In this document: positions 24,357-56,398 of the stretch, one piece after another
Position numbering within the stretch: position 1 is the first letter of the stretch
Layout: each line of letters starts with the position of its first letter
From: Albula goreensis
Lineage: Eukaryota > Chordata > Actinopteri > Albuliformes > Albulidae
NCBI GenBank assembly: GCA_022829145.1
Contig: CM040746.1
Span: 8,326,684-8,390,683, forward strand
Length of the DNA: 64,000 bases
Direction of reading: 5' to 3'
Made by a program: the position numbers and the translations under genes
The notes under the pieces: model-generated
What the model was told of the DNA's origin: nothing
Databases searched by the model: none
The model's input: only the letters and a program-made list of their open reading frames with translations

Positions 24357-25662
24357 CACACTTCACTTTCTAAGTATATATACTTTCATCATATAGTACT
24401 GTTCCAGTATCATTCCTACACACTTTACTAAATAAACACAAGGACGATACACACACATCACAGAAGACAAAGCATCTTAAAGAAACGCACGGGGTTATTT
24501 TTATTGACCATTCAACTGCACATGAATGTATGAAGATATTTACAGACAGTGGTGTCAATAGAGTTGTCAATGGCAACATTAATAGAAAAGAAGTAGCAAG
24601 AGACAATGGAGTCAGACACATTGCCAGGTACCAATAAAACATCAAATGCAGTCTTATAACAAAGACTCCCCAAGTTAACATCTTACTCTGCTACTTTAAA
24701 CAGTTACTATATTTAAATGTGCAAGCAATCACTGGTGACATATTAAAATAGAAAAAAAAAAAGAATCCTCACTTACACATGTATTCTTTAGCTGACCTGT
24801 CCTATGTAGACCATTTGCCACTGAAAAGCACACAGATGCTACATGCGCCAGAGCAGGGAAAAAATCTACTTATTTGAGCTCTAGTGCTGATTACGCATCA
24901 TGTCTCAGGTGGGGTCAGGAGTCAAAGGTTGAATGTCAAAGGTCAGGGCATCTACTGCCAACTTCAGGACAGAAGAAGAGCTGTTACAGGTTTGGCTTCA
25001 TTTGTAAACAGTTAACATCAGATCTCATAGTGGCCGCATTCATATTCTAAAGGGTATTTTTTTTTCCTGCAAGGCTCACATGTTCATATATGAAATATAT
25101 AATATATATCATTGTTGTTTCCCAGTCATTCACTCATAAAGAGTATAGGCCCTCTGCAGAGCCACTCAGACCTGGTCTACAAATAGCCCAATATAGAACT
25201 GCGGTAAAAGAATAAATCCAGTGTGGGTACCATACCAACTTATCTTCCACCTATAACATTTTTCTTCCACCCATCAGTTTTCAAACAATGATGACCTGTG
25301 TTTCAGTTTAAAAAAAAAAACAAAAACTCAGGTCCTGCCACTTTTCTGAGATTAATTTTAAGCTTTCGTCTTCATTTAAATTTCCCCTGCACATGATGGC
25401 AGAATTAAATTCTGTTCTGTACAGCAGCTTAGACATTTAATATATTAATTCCAACAGGAGAAACTCAAGAAAATTTAAACAAAAAGTAAAATAAAATAAA
25501 TGTGCAAATGTTAATGCCTACCAACACCTTCCCTTCATGCAAACAAAAGATTCTGAAAAAAAAAAAACTTCAAATACATTGCATTTTTCAAGACACTTCA
25601 TTTTTTAAAAAATTAGGAGAAAACATGCTCCATCGAAGGTTCCTGCATGGCAGGAAATAACA

Positions 25663-25716
25663 GTCAATCAATCAATCAATTAATCAATCATTAAGTCAAT
25701 CAATCAATCAATCAAT
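25663..25716 (+). repeat. (TCAA)n tetranucleotide repeat
   Basis: About 54 bp of mostly perfect TCAA units with one interruption (ttaatcaatcattaag). Confidence 0.9.
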
Positions 25717-28675
25717 GGCTGTGGTTGCCAGTTTTGACTAGTGAGATTCCTCACAGTGGACGGCTTCATGTGTCCAAATCCTTCCGACATCAACACTGCG
25801 TAACCATGGAGATTATATTGTCTTTATAAAGGTCTGCTTCTATTGTTACATCACAAAGGGCACTGGCCTAAATCAGCCAAGTTAAGATCAAACCTGTTAC
25901 TCTTTTTGAACAAAGTTATATCCAGAAATAGATTATTATCTAGCACACTGGACAAGCTGCTCTGCCACAAGCTGCACTTAAAAAAAAAAAAAAGAAAAGA
26001 ATATATCAGGTCTGGTGTCATTGTTGACATGAGGCCAAAAAAGTTGAATATTCTTCATACTACTGTATTACAAACTTCAATTGACATCATTGCAATGCTT
26101 CAAAATACAACAACAAAGACAGTGTACAATTTCACATCATCAACTGCCTAACGATTATTATTTGACAGTTATTTTTAGTTTATGTTTTTTTTCCAAATCA
26201 AGAATTCATAGAAGATTCAGGAAAGCAATACTGGCACTGCTTCCACCTGACGTACATGCATTAACGACATGATGTCCACAGACTCTCAAAATAGGAGAAG
26301 GACCACAAATAAATGAAAATAACAAAGAATACAACTCAAATATCTCTTTAAAACAACAGCTCTCTTTATCTCATGAGACAGCTTCCTCCTTCCAAAGGAC
26401 ACCAATAAAATATCTATAAAATGGCTCAAACATCTGCAACGTAGCCTTTTAATCACATGACCCAAGTAATTCTGTCTGTCTCCTTGCACCACCGCTCTTG
26501 AGAAAAGAGGATATACAGCTGAATTCCAAGCAGTGGATAGGATCAGCTCCAAAGACCAGCAACGATTCCATTATTCCCAATGAATTAATCTCATTCCAAT
26601 AGTTTCTCCTCCATGTGACTGATTCACTGTGACCGTCTCAAATTACACCATCACTCCAAATTACCGAAAAAGATGTTGTTGACTACAATAGTTTAAGCCA
26701 CTAAACAATAACAAAATGTGGTTCTTTTTCTCTTTGGCCTCTTTATTTTTGACCCTGAAAAGCATGAAAGAAATAGAAAGATTTTTTTTTGTTTAAAGGT
26801 ATTTTACATTTAATTGTAGATTTCTTCTCCAAGCATGATGCTCCATGCAACTTCCTGTAAGAAACACCTTTGCATTAACATAATCAACAATAAACAAGTT
26901 CCTCCTGAACTGTCATACGGTCAAATGGGACTGACTGGTATATAGTGGAGAGAAATCATTTCCCAACAGTGCAAATGCAATGTAACAAAGGAAGCCTCCA
27001 GTAGGTGGCACTAGCATGGCATAAAATACTTTCCTCTTCCTACCATTTTCAGTTCAACGGAAATGCAAATCAGGCCAAAGCTTGCCTATTCAAATTTCAT
27101 AGCCAATTCTGCACAATCAAATCTGAACTGTAACCGACGGCCTGATAGAAATTCAATCAGGATTTCCCCTTCACCCTCTGTCTAAAAGAAGAAATGATGG
27201 CTAGGATGATTCTGTAAAGAAAGCACCAGTCTAAGTATGTTAAAATGTAAAAAAATATTGAAAAAAGTTGGAAATCTTAAAATGAAAAAAATCGACAAGG
27301 TACCGCTTCACACACAATTAAGAAAACAAACAAATGAACAACAAAAAATAACTCACAAACAGGTCATCTTCCCCAGTACCTCAGGTGCTGAATTACAGTA
27401 GTTATGCTCGTTGCGTTATGTTCCCAACAATCTGTTCAATAACAGCTTGATTGCATGGCCTCTATCAGTTCCAGCCAAACTGTACCTCCCACAAATGAAA
27501 GATTCCACATTCCAACTGTGAATTCTACATCTCTTGTGACAAAGACAAATGTCTTTTATTAAACATTTATTAATTATTACTATTAATATTTTCCCCCCAA
27601 AACTGAGTGCAAAATTGTTACAGTTAATGAGACTATTCAAAGTACTTGCAAACCACAATTACAAAATAAATACAAAATATTTTTGAGGCTATAAGTATTC
27701 GTTTCTCAGAAAACTTTAGTACGCCACAAAAAGGGGGGTACCAATCTTCTACCTTTAAAACATCACTTTTTTTGTTTAACTGTTTTTTTTTTTGCAGTAC
27801 ACAACATCAAGTTATATAACAAGGTGTAAAACCCTCATTAACGTCACAGTCGGAGGCCGATGTGTTAGATCCAAGACTGGCGGCAAGTTGCGCTGACAGC
27901 ATGGCACTGCGATAACAGTTACAGGCGAAAAAAAAAAAAAAAACTATGAGCTATGAAATCAAAAAGTGAGCGTGCGTGGTTTGCTGCTCGACAGTAAAGA
28001 GAGAGGGTGGGGTGTTCTCTTCATGAGGGGGGCAGGGAGAAGGGGGGGACAGGTCTATACTCATCAGGCACTTGATTTTAACAGTACAGCAATGCTGAGC
28101 CACTCAAGACGCCATGCCTCTGGTTAACACTGTCGAACAGGGGAAAAAAAGGCAGACCAGACCGACGACAGCCCTGGAAGCGGCGTTAAACAGGTGAAGA
28201 GAGAAGAAGGAGAGAGGAGACCAAAAATCTCTGGCAATCACGCGCAAGAAGCAGTTCTGTTAAACATGCAAAACCTTGTAAAGGGGAGCGCACGCGTGGC
28301 TGGATGAAATATATTTTACACCTTGCTATACTGGTCAGGAAAAGCGGCTTCTATGCTCGTCAAGGTTATAGGACGTTAGAAATGTATGTGCGTGTGTAAG
28401 TACCTTTTCCAACACTCCAATGGCACAGTATAGTATGGCTGCTGACTGTATAAACACGGCTAAACACCTATGTGTGTATGTATTAAAAATTAATAAATAA
28501 ATAAATATATTTTACAAAGGTCAAAGATGGTAATTGGAGAGGGAGACGAAAAATAAGAGTGAGGTAGAGCAACAGAAGAATTAGCCAAAATCAAGATCTA
28601 AAACAAAAACCACAAAAAACATGACAGCTACTGATCCAGAAAGGATGGGAGAAGGACAGAAGCACAGGGCTAGTT

Positions 28676-28790
28676 ATTCATAAAGTACCTCCGGGTTGGA
28701 GTTCTGATCTAGGACCAGGTTTCCGCGCTGCACATCATAAACGTATCCACTGTGAGCTAAAAGGCCAAACTGATGTTAGATCAGGAGTAG
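28676..28790 (+). mobile_element. Palindromic MITE-like repeat copy
   Basis: It begins 'tattcataaagtacctcc', continues 'ctgatctaggaccagg', and closes 'ccaaactgatgttagatcag'. The layout matches the better copy at 53.93 kb. A separate right half ('ctgaccctagatcagcact') lies at about 29166-29215. Elements of this type are scattered widely in fish genomes; family membership is inferred. Confidence 0.5.
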
Positions 28791-29269
28791 TCAGCCCTAA
28801 TCCTTGAGAGCTACAGGATGTTGTGGTTTCTTACTGATCCTCAGCACTTAATTGATCAAGTGTTGCTTGATAACCGCTGCTAGAAGGTGTATTCCTAGCT
28901 AGCACTGAGTGAGGTTTATTCCACATGCAGAAACTTAAATGGCACTGTGAGTTGCTATACTCTAGACAAAAGTACTAGCAAACCTGTAGTCTAAATGTTA
29001 CCAATATGTCAAAGCATTCCTGACACATGCTAGCTGATTACACAGTTGACTTATCTTTGCTAGTTTCTTGGGGTTTATTTGGTTCCTTAATTTAAAGTGA
29101 AAAAAATCCAGCACACTCTGTAACTCTCTAACTCTGGACAGGCTGAGGATGTAGAACACAGGAAAACTGACCCTAGATCAGCACTCGTGCTACAGTGAGG
29201 TGATTTATGATTAACAGGGGGTGAAACAGCAGCAGCGCAAGTCTCTGGCTGTCCCGGCCGGTTCACCGT

Positions 29270-48448
<19,179 letters not shown>

Positions 48449-49084
48449 GTTGTGGCTACTCCAGTCCCCCCGAATTGAATGGTGGTGCTTCCGTCTCGAC
48501 GTCGCCCTATCATCCACAGCGCACACCGTAGCAGCGGCACCCCCTCCGCCCAACTCGACCCGGCTAGTGCGCTCACTAACAGCGTGTCACGTGAGAAATG
48601 AGTGACCGAATCAAGAAGCATGAAAACAAAACTGACTTTTTGAATTCATAGTATAATTATGTAAGTGGTGACAATATCGAGAGGTCCTATTTTACATTTA
48701 AACGTGCAATCACAGGAACTGTGTCACACTGCGCAGCAGTGCGAAATATGATAATTGAGAGATACACATAATATGAACAGGCTACTATACTACACAGTGG
48801 ACTATTTACTAGCCTCTCATTTAACTGTCCACTTTTAATATGATAAGGATTTTTAATTATTAGCAATTATCACCCAAATTATTCCCTCAATGTAAAAGTT
48901 ATCAATAGTTAGAAATTAGAATTTGGCTTGGAAAGGGTTAACGTAATTATAGTGCGCATATTATTATGATGATTACTGATAATGACGACATTCTGTCGCG
49001 ACACAGAAAGCTAACTCGTTAGCTGACGCTTTCCGCTGTGAAGCTAACATTAGCTGTATGACCACCTAGCTAGCTACGTCGAAG
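48449..49084. promoter_or_regulatory. Shared divergent promoter region of slc9a6 and mmgt1
   Basis: Only 636 bp separate the two start codons, which face away from each other. The slc9a6-proximal part is GC- and CpG-rich. Human MMGT1 and SLC9A6 have the same divergent arrangement as I recall it, so a bidirectional promoter is likely. Confidence 0.6.
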
Positions 49085-50872
49085 ATGGCTTCTTCTGTTT
49101 GGAAGGGTTTTGTCGGCATTGGTCTCTTCGCGTTGGCTCATGCAGCTTTCTCAGCAGCACAGCGTGAGTGAAATGCAATGTTAATAAAAACTATTGATGC
49201 TTGCTAGATAGCTAGTAACGACCTCACATCCTCGATTTGGCCTGCCTATCAGTAACTGGTAAAAATCAAGGGGACGCTGCCTGTGAAGTAGGTAGCTAGC
49301 TTCTTAGCTAACGTTAGCGGATAATGACAGTCTTACCGAATTGTGAAATGTTATCACTAAATGGCGATTAGTTGCCTATCACTACTAATCGACTGTTCAG
49401 TCCATAGCAGTGCCAAATGTTTAGCCAGGGTAATATCACACTTCACAGATTTAGTCCAGCTATCATAGATAGGACGGTAACAACCAATGGTGTAATATAT
49501 CTTAGACTGAAGCTACGATGATTGTTGGTGCTATGTACTCATTCAATAAGGCAACCTTCCAGCGTGTAATGTATAAGAGTATTCTATTTGTAGCAGAGAG
49601 TTATTAGCTGCAAGAAACAGGATACTGTAACGCTTATAGTTAGCAGTACGCGTACATAACGTCGATTCACTTATTACCTACGGCCAGATATTTTTCTGTG
49701 GGTTCGTAGAATACAGTAAGCGACTAGCTCAACTAGCTCAAAGGCTTATAAACTGTCGTAAGAGGGGAACTGAGGCTGTTTTAGTTCTTGTTCAATATTT
49801 TCACATTCACAATTGTTAAGTTGTAATAAGTAACAGTAACGTTGTAACAATTTGTTTGAAGTGGTTAAAGAGAGGGGGTTTTATGAATTGCTACTGTCAG
49901 AGTTGAGCGTCTGAGTTGTTGCGCCTAGATACAGGTTTGCGATATAGCCTCAAACCAATATGAGATTTTGCTACTGCTTACTGTGTCTTTGGGAAATTAG
50001 TATTTCATGGTCGAAAACTTACTCTATTTTATTGAGGCTTTATGTAAATCTAATGAAAAGTGGATTGATTTCTCTATCCCCAGATCGATCGTATATGCGA
50101 CTCACAGAGAAGGAGAACGAAACGCTTCCAATAGACGTAAGTGCCTTTTAATTTACCCAGTGCTGAGCACAAGTGTGGTTTTTAGCAATTGGACAAAATT
50201 TAGCGAACTATAGTATAACCAAGTCTGTTTTGCCTGAAATGTTAAGCTGTTGCTTCCAAAACGAGAACTTTTTTACGTGTTGAACAGGTAATGTACAAAT
50301 TGTTTTGTTAGTTAGGGTCCACCCAGTCACATGATAAAGGTCCAGTAGCAAATGCGGTTTCTTGCCTTGCATTTGCAGATCGTCCTACAAACATTGTTGG
50401 CGTTTGTAGTGACCTGTTATGGCATAGTCCATATCGCAGGAGAGTTCAAAGAAATGGATGCCTCATCGGAGCTCAAGAACAAGTAAGCTTGCCTGTCTCA
50501 TTTCAGCCCTTCAATATCCTCATGATGCTTGCCCGACCTGAGAACTAGTGCAACTCCCATGCACTCCAGTCGTACAGCCATCATCTGTTTTTGCCAATCC
50601 TTCAGTTAAAACAACTTTTATTAAATCATTAAAGACACAGCATACTGAGACTTGCACAACAACAGACAGTTTGAATAGAATGATTGTGTTTTGTTTTGCA
50701 TTTGTCTAGGACATTTGACACATTGAAGAATCATCCGTCCTTCTATGTGTTCAATCACCGGGGCAGGGTGCTGTTCCGGTCCCCTGACCAGGACCCCCCC
50801 TGCACCTCCAGGCAAGAGGCTCTTCCTTCCAATCCCCTCCGCCTCCGCAAGCTGGACCTCTCGCATCACTGA
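49085..50872 (+). CDS. mmgt1: ER membrane protein complex subunit 5 / membrane magnesium transporter 1, complete
   Basis: Subunit of the ER membrane protein complex (EMC), which inserts membrane proteins; it was also described as a Mg2+ transporter. Exons: 49085-49163, 50084-50136, 50379-50482, 50710-50872; total 399 nt, 132 aa (human 131). The protein starts [20 protein letters not shown] (first membrane helix), continues [18 protein letters not shown], then a second helix around [20 protein letters not shown], then [12 protein letters not shown] and a cytosolic tail. The ATG follows 'cgaag', giving a purine at -3. It is divergent from slc9a6 and tail-to-tail with ints6l, as on human Xq26.3. 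Confidence 0.96.
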
Positions 50873-51890
50873 GACTAGCCTCTGTGGGGCTTCCCCCCCC
50901 TCCCCCAAGCCTTTTTTTTTTTTTTTTGTTCTTCTTGTTTTCACATGAACAGATAAGCTTATTGGTAAGAACAGGAAACAAGCTTTCTTAAAAAGCAACA
51001 AAGCCTTGTTTTTTTCTTTTCCTTGTTTTTTGTTATGTATTTATTTGAATATTAGTTCTGCATCCCATTCCGTCACACCAGTAACACCATTTACAGTAAC
51101 CCTTTCAGACTGTGCCATCTCCTTTGGTTTCCAAGGTGATTTAACTGTAAATATAAACGTGATTGCTTGGGAACCAGAAGAATCTCACTTAAGCAGCCAC
51201 CCCCTTGTTCAAAAAGCAGTTTACTACCAAAGGTTGGAGCAGCATCCATCCACAAGCAGACTACACACCCTTTTCATGTCAAAAACTTCCCAGGCTGCTC
51301 TCTGTAAAGCATTATCATCCCTTACAACTTTCCACATTACATGTGTGTACGTATTTGGAACTTCAATTGTTTTCTGGAAAAGCACCAAAAGATAAGCACC
51401 CAAAGAAAAGCACCAATAATAAACACAGGAGAGTGTTACACCTTTTGGACTTATAATGTGAAGAAAAACGTTATGCCCTTATCCATTGTGCTTGGCTTGC
51501 CTGCTCCGCTTTGTATCATTGAAACTGAACTGTTTCCCCATCCCCACAATCTGTAAATGTAAATATCTGGTTTGTAAACAAAGAAAGCCATTTTTAGTCT
51601 CAGAGCTTATAATTGTACAGTTACTTCCTTGAGTGAAATTGAGACATTTGGCCTCTTATGCAGTTCTGTTACTGTTAATTATAAATAGCATAAAACGTGA
51701 ATCATGGAGGAGATATTTGAATCTGGATGATGTTAATGTGATAGGCTAATTATACTGTGAGCATGGGGGTGTTGAACCTAACCTGGTATATTTGTTAGGG
51801 GAGAGATTTTTTTTTATTTTTATTTTTTATGTTATGTAAAATGCAACAGATGGGGTTTGTAACTAAATAAAGTTTGCCAGTTTTATTTAT
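50873..51890 (+). other. mmgt1: mmgt1 3' UTR
   Basis: About 1 kb of AT-rich sequence with a T run at about 50912-50927, ending near a clear AATAAA at 51866-51871. Confidence 0.7.
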
Positions 51891-53490
51891 TATTTATTGG
51901 TCTGAAAAAGTTTTTCTTAAGATGAAATTTATCAATCTGTATTCATAAATGGACTTTTTTTGGACAGAAGCCCTGGGGGCAGGGGATTGAATTTCAGAAA
52001 ATAGGGATAAAGGAGTTAGCCTTTTTAACCTTGGTAAATAAAAACACAGGATTTCACTGACCTTCAGTTTTACACTCCAGCTGAATTGCATCTATCTGTC
52101 ACAGTCGGCTGACTCTTAAATCCTGTAATGTTCACAAAACAAACACCTATGCATCTGACAGTCCAGTTATGACCCCAGGAGCACTTTGAGGAGAACCTCA
52201 TCTCCTTGAAACAGACAATTATTCAAGGTAGAGCTATGAAGAGGTTCAGTCAACATTTGTCCGTTGGCTCATAACTGAATGCAAATGTTTGCTTTTATCT
52301 TTAGCTTTTATCTGACACAGCCTGGCAAATTCAGCGATTATGAAAATAAACTTGCCAAACTGTTCTTGTTGACAAAAAGCATAAAGTTAAGCACAAATGG
52401 TGACTGAATCCCAACCTGCACATACGCCATACCAGAGAGAAGACAGCACAAAGAATGTTAGTTTAGGACTTTTCTGCCCACGGTAATCATGAAAATAATC
52501 GTTTTGAAAGAATCAAGATTGTTTTTGCACTCAAACCTTGTCAAATTTAGTGGTGTCTCTCACAGACTAAATGTCATTTTTTTCCTTAATTGATTAGTGG
52601 TGATAAAGATAATATTGTGATGGAATTGTAAACATGACAATAATCCAATGTTTCTTAGTCATTTTATATACTACGACTTACACACAGTGCTCCCTTATGC
52701 ATGTTTATGCAGTGGGTTTCATATTTGTTCAGGAAAACGAACACAACTGACAGATGTGCTGGCTTGCTATTTTTAGCGCTAGCACTCATGACCATTGTTT
52801 TTCTTACCACCTGTGTGCTTTAAATATGCCTATCACATAGAAAGATGGTTCGGTGCTCAGTGCATGTCCAGTAAATTCCTCAATTACCTACAATCTGAAT
52901 ATATGTTATGGACACTGTTGAGTTGCAAAGTAGAAATTCTAGCCTGTCGTATCCTCCATGTTTGACTGTAATGATTTACAGTGACAGAAAATTTGAAACT
53001 TCATGACTTAGTATGGCACAGCACATGGTTGTGATGAGGCAAACGTGCACTATGTTGAAACCTATTTCATCCCAGAATTATGGAACTTTAAATAATTAAA
53101 GACATTGGTTGGACAGAAACAAAAATACACAGGGGTACAAAAAATACACAGCTCATCAAGGTACAAGCCTTGATGAGCTGAACGATCTATTTTCATCATT
53201 GCATAGTCTTTGGTTGTTATTTATTCATTTTACTCAAAACTTCAAATTCAACACTTGGTCATGAGATTTTGGCGAGCCACCTCACAGTGGGACACCTGCA
53301 AGTCACTCGACCACATGACAGGTCGTGGATTACTATTACTGTCTTCACATTCTTGTGAGCAGAAATCAAAAACAGGAACTGTGACTCACTTGGCAAGAAA
53401 TGTCATTTTGGATTACAACACTGCTTCTTTTTGAGCTACTGAAGTTAAAGGTCTACAAGCAAATATGACACTCCCAGTGTTTCCTTTATG
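51891..53490. other. Intergenic, mmgt1 to ints6l
   Basis: 1.6 kb of AT-rich sequence between two convergent 3' ends. It contains a short inverted repeat near 53150-53180 ('tcatcaaggtacaagccttga'-like). I see no gene. Confidence 0.5.
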
Positions 53491-53927
53491 TTTTTTATTC
53501 ATTTTTGTTTCTTTAAAAAAATCATAAAATGTTCCATTTTTAGATATAATAACAGTTTACAAAATGTTCTTTATACAACTTTTTCTTTTAAAATATTTCC
53601 ATTTTTATGCTCTGGTAAGAATACTGTCCAAAAATAACATCTTTTTTTATTTTTTCCACATATCAACATTTAAAAAGTAGTATACAGCTTATTTAAAAAA
53701 TAAACCTGGAAGAAAAGAAATGAAAGAATTAATTTTGTGTCTGTGGATTTTCTGCAGTGTAGCATTGGTTGTTCGCAGTTGTCCAGTGTGTTTAGGTTGA
53801 TGGATGACAAGGGGCACGGATTTTCTGAATGACCTCATGAAATTCGACCAATGGAGGTAATGAGGGGACCCTGTGAGCTACAGGTGACATAAAGGTGAGC
53901 AGGCGACTCCTGAGCTTGCTCAATGTG

Positions 53928-54065
53928 CTGTATTCATAAAGCATCTCGGATCAAGGATGAGGTGTCCCCTGGCCAAGTCCTAACATGACGCATTTTGAGC
54001 ATGTCAAACTGATCCTGGATCAGCACTACTTCTCTGAGATGCTTTATACATACGAGTCCTGGTTT
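53928..54065 (+). mobile_element. Palindromic MITE-like repeat
   Basis: The left arm 'tattcataaagcatctcgga' mirrors the right arm 'ctgagatgctttatacata'. Inner arms 'gatcaaggat' and 'gatcctggatcagcac' also face each other. It is about 135 bp long with no coding capacity. Confidence 0.65.
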
Positions 54066-55269
54066 CTCAGGTGAGGAAATGGTAATGCACATCTTTTTGC
54101 CATTTATTTGTTTTACCCCCAAATCAATTGCGGCATGTCATCAAAATGACGTGTATAAAATGGCATCTTGACAATATTGCTTTTTTGCACGTATGAATGT
54201 TTTTACAAAAAAAATGTTTACAAATGATTATTTGATTGAATGAACATCTTGTGGCAGATGTTGCCCGGCAGGTCTGACTGACCCACGCTTTGCTTTCCAT
54301 AGGGCCCAGAGAAGGTCATTGATAAAAGGAAACTGAATAAAAAACAAGAAACACCACACTTTTTGAAGAGTTGAGGTAGATTAGTTTCCTTGTGTATGCC
54401 CTAGGGCCGGGCTGTTTTATATGTGTCTATCACAGCCCTCCTACCTGCAAACAAACAAACAAGAGCTCACAGAAGAATTATCCCTCACTTTCACAGGCTG
54501 CACAATAGAGCCTTTAAAGCTTGAGGGAGACGGGTTGGCAAAGATAAGCTCTGAAGATGCTGCCAAATGTTATATGTCCCAATCTGATCTCCAGGAGGAG
54601 CTCTCTAGCTGTGCCCCCCTCACTGAACCCTCCCACCCACCATCCCCACCACCTCTCTTCCCCCAGATCAGATATGTCTGGCTATGAGGAATCTCATTGA
54701 CATTAGCACGTTAGCACATACATGACAGGTTGAAACCAGTTTCAATAGGTGGCACATGCAACTCCACAGCAACTCTTTGCAGCAGTGCAGCAATGGGATT
54801 TTCTGCCATTTTGACTGTGCCAGGGGAGGGAACGGTTACTACTTTGTTACCAAACATGCCCAGAGGGAGCTCATAACAAGGTGTACGTCTATTACGTAAC
54901 CACCCGAGACCTATTAGGGACTGGGGGGGTGGGTTAAAAAAAGAATATGTTTTTGGGCATGGAAAAATCTGCCTGATAGCAGAAAGCAAAGCAAGTGAAA
55001 ACCCTAATGTGAATGCACCTTCAGGCTGTGGCCTGTTCTAAAGCCTCCCATCTCCCTCCCTTCCTGGGATTAACTGCACTGTTCATCACAAAAACGCAAT
55101 TTGAGACACACCCTTGGAGAGTTATGGATGTAAGCTGAAGACAATGAGGACAAGCCCTTGGTCCCCCTCCCCAAACCCATTGCCTCCCTGTCCCCCTGCT
55201 CCTGTGGTTCACCAGTCTCCAAGCAGAGACTGTCGAGACCCCTTACAGGTGGTGCATTTAGGACTCACT

Positions 55270-55987
55270 AGCTCAGAGCAGGATGCTCAGTGAAAGAGCT
55301 AAGATACCACTATATGGGCATAGAGCTCAGGGATCAATGCTCAGAGCAGGATGACCCCTTTAGCACTAGCTCACAGCTCAGAGACCCCAAAGAGCTAAGA
55401 TACCAACTTTCAACTGCACAGAGCTAGAGACTCAGGGATCAAGCTCAGAGACCCCAAAAGAGCTAGCTCAGAGCTCACAACCCCTTTAGAACTAGCACAG
55501 AGCTCAGAGACCCCTTTAGAAATAGCTCAGCTCAGAGACCCCAAAAGAGCTAGCACAGAGCTCAGCAACCCCTTTAGAACTAGCACAGAGCTCAGAGACC
55601 CCTTTAGAAATAGCTCACAGCTCAGAGACCCCAAAAGAGCTAGCACAGAGCTCAGCAACCCCTTTAGAACTAGCACAGAGCTCAGAGACCCCTTTAGAAA
55701 TAGCTCACAGCTCAGAGACCCCAAAAGAGCTAGCACAGAGCTCAGCAACCCCTTTAGAACTAGCACAGAGCTCAGAGACCCCTTTAGAAATAGCTCACAG
55801 CTCAGAGAACCCAAAAGAGCTAGCACAGACCTCAGCAACCCCTTTAGAACTAGCACAGAGCTCAGGGACCCCTTTAGAAATAGCACAGAGATCAGAGACC
55901 CCTTTAGAACTAGCACAGAGCTCAGAGACCCCTTTAGAACTAGCACAGAGCTCAGAGACCCCAACAGAGCTAGCACAGAACTCAGGG
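55270..55987 (+). repeat. Minisatellite: 30-bp monomers in a 90-bp higher-order unit
   Basis: Three related 30-bp monomers (ctcagagaccccaaaa..., ctcagcaacccctttag..., ctcagagacccctttag...) form a 90-bp unit. The units at 55531-55620, 55621-55710 and 55711-55800 are identical. Flanking units are diverged, and the left edge (55270-55440) is irregular. Confidence 0.95.
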
Positions 55988-56398
55988 AGAGACATGCTTT
56001 TTAGGGCTGGTGCCCAGCCCCTTAAAGACAGTGCCACCAGAACCAGCACACAGCAAGAGTGTGTTCAGACACTGGCATCGGGCCACTCAGAGACTGAGGT
56101 TCGTCACTGTGAGGAAAGCCAGGAGACTTGGTACCGATTAAGCCCCCCTTCTTCTTTGCTGGCCCACCCCTCCATCTCTTATGCGTTCGAGAGGATCCTG
56201 AGTGTCCAGACTGCTGCCGGCCACTAGGGGGGGCACATGTCCATTTCTCTATAATGTCTTCTCTCTCCTACCTTGCTCATTCTCCCAACACCCCTCTTCT
56301 CTCCCTCTGTCACTCTCCAGTCTCTCTCCCGCTTACATGGCCCCATGTCTCACTTTGCTTGCTTGGCATCCCTGTTCCTCAGTGGTGCTCTATCTGCA

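Larger units (their letters stand above)
24500..29269 (-). other. slc9a6: slc9a6 3' UTR and downstream flank (putative)
   Basis: 4.8 kb of AT-rich sequence with no gene-like ORF follows the slc9a6 stop. Possible poly(A) signals (TTTATT on +) lie at 27555-27560, about 26739-26744 and 24500-24505. A 3' UTR of 1.7 to 4.8 kb is possible. It holds a (TCAA)n repeat at 25663-25716 and palindromic repeat copies at about 28676-29215. Confidence 0.45.
53494..56398 (-). other. ints6l: ints6l 3' UTR and downstream flank (putative)
   Basis: It runs from the ints6l stop to a candidate AATAAA (TTTATT on +) at 53494-53499. It contains a palindromic repeat at 53.93-54.06 kb and a minisatellite at 55.27-55.99 kb. 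Whether the transcript really extends this far is inferred. Confidence 0.4.

Noticed and set aside
48449..48553. 35-residue N-terminal extension of slc9a6
   Set aside because: It starts at TTG. The ATG at 48446-48448 has a good context and leads directly into the signal-like helix.
55527..55976. 149-aa repetitive - strand ORF (LLGSLSSVLVLKG repeats)
   Set aside because: A by-product of a 30-bp-period minisatellite that avoids stops; no coding signal.
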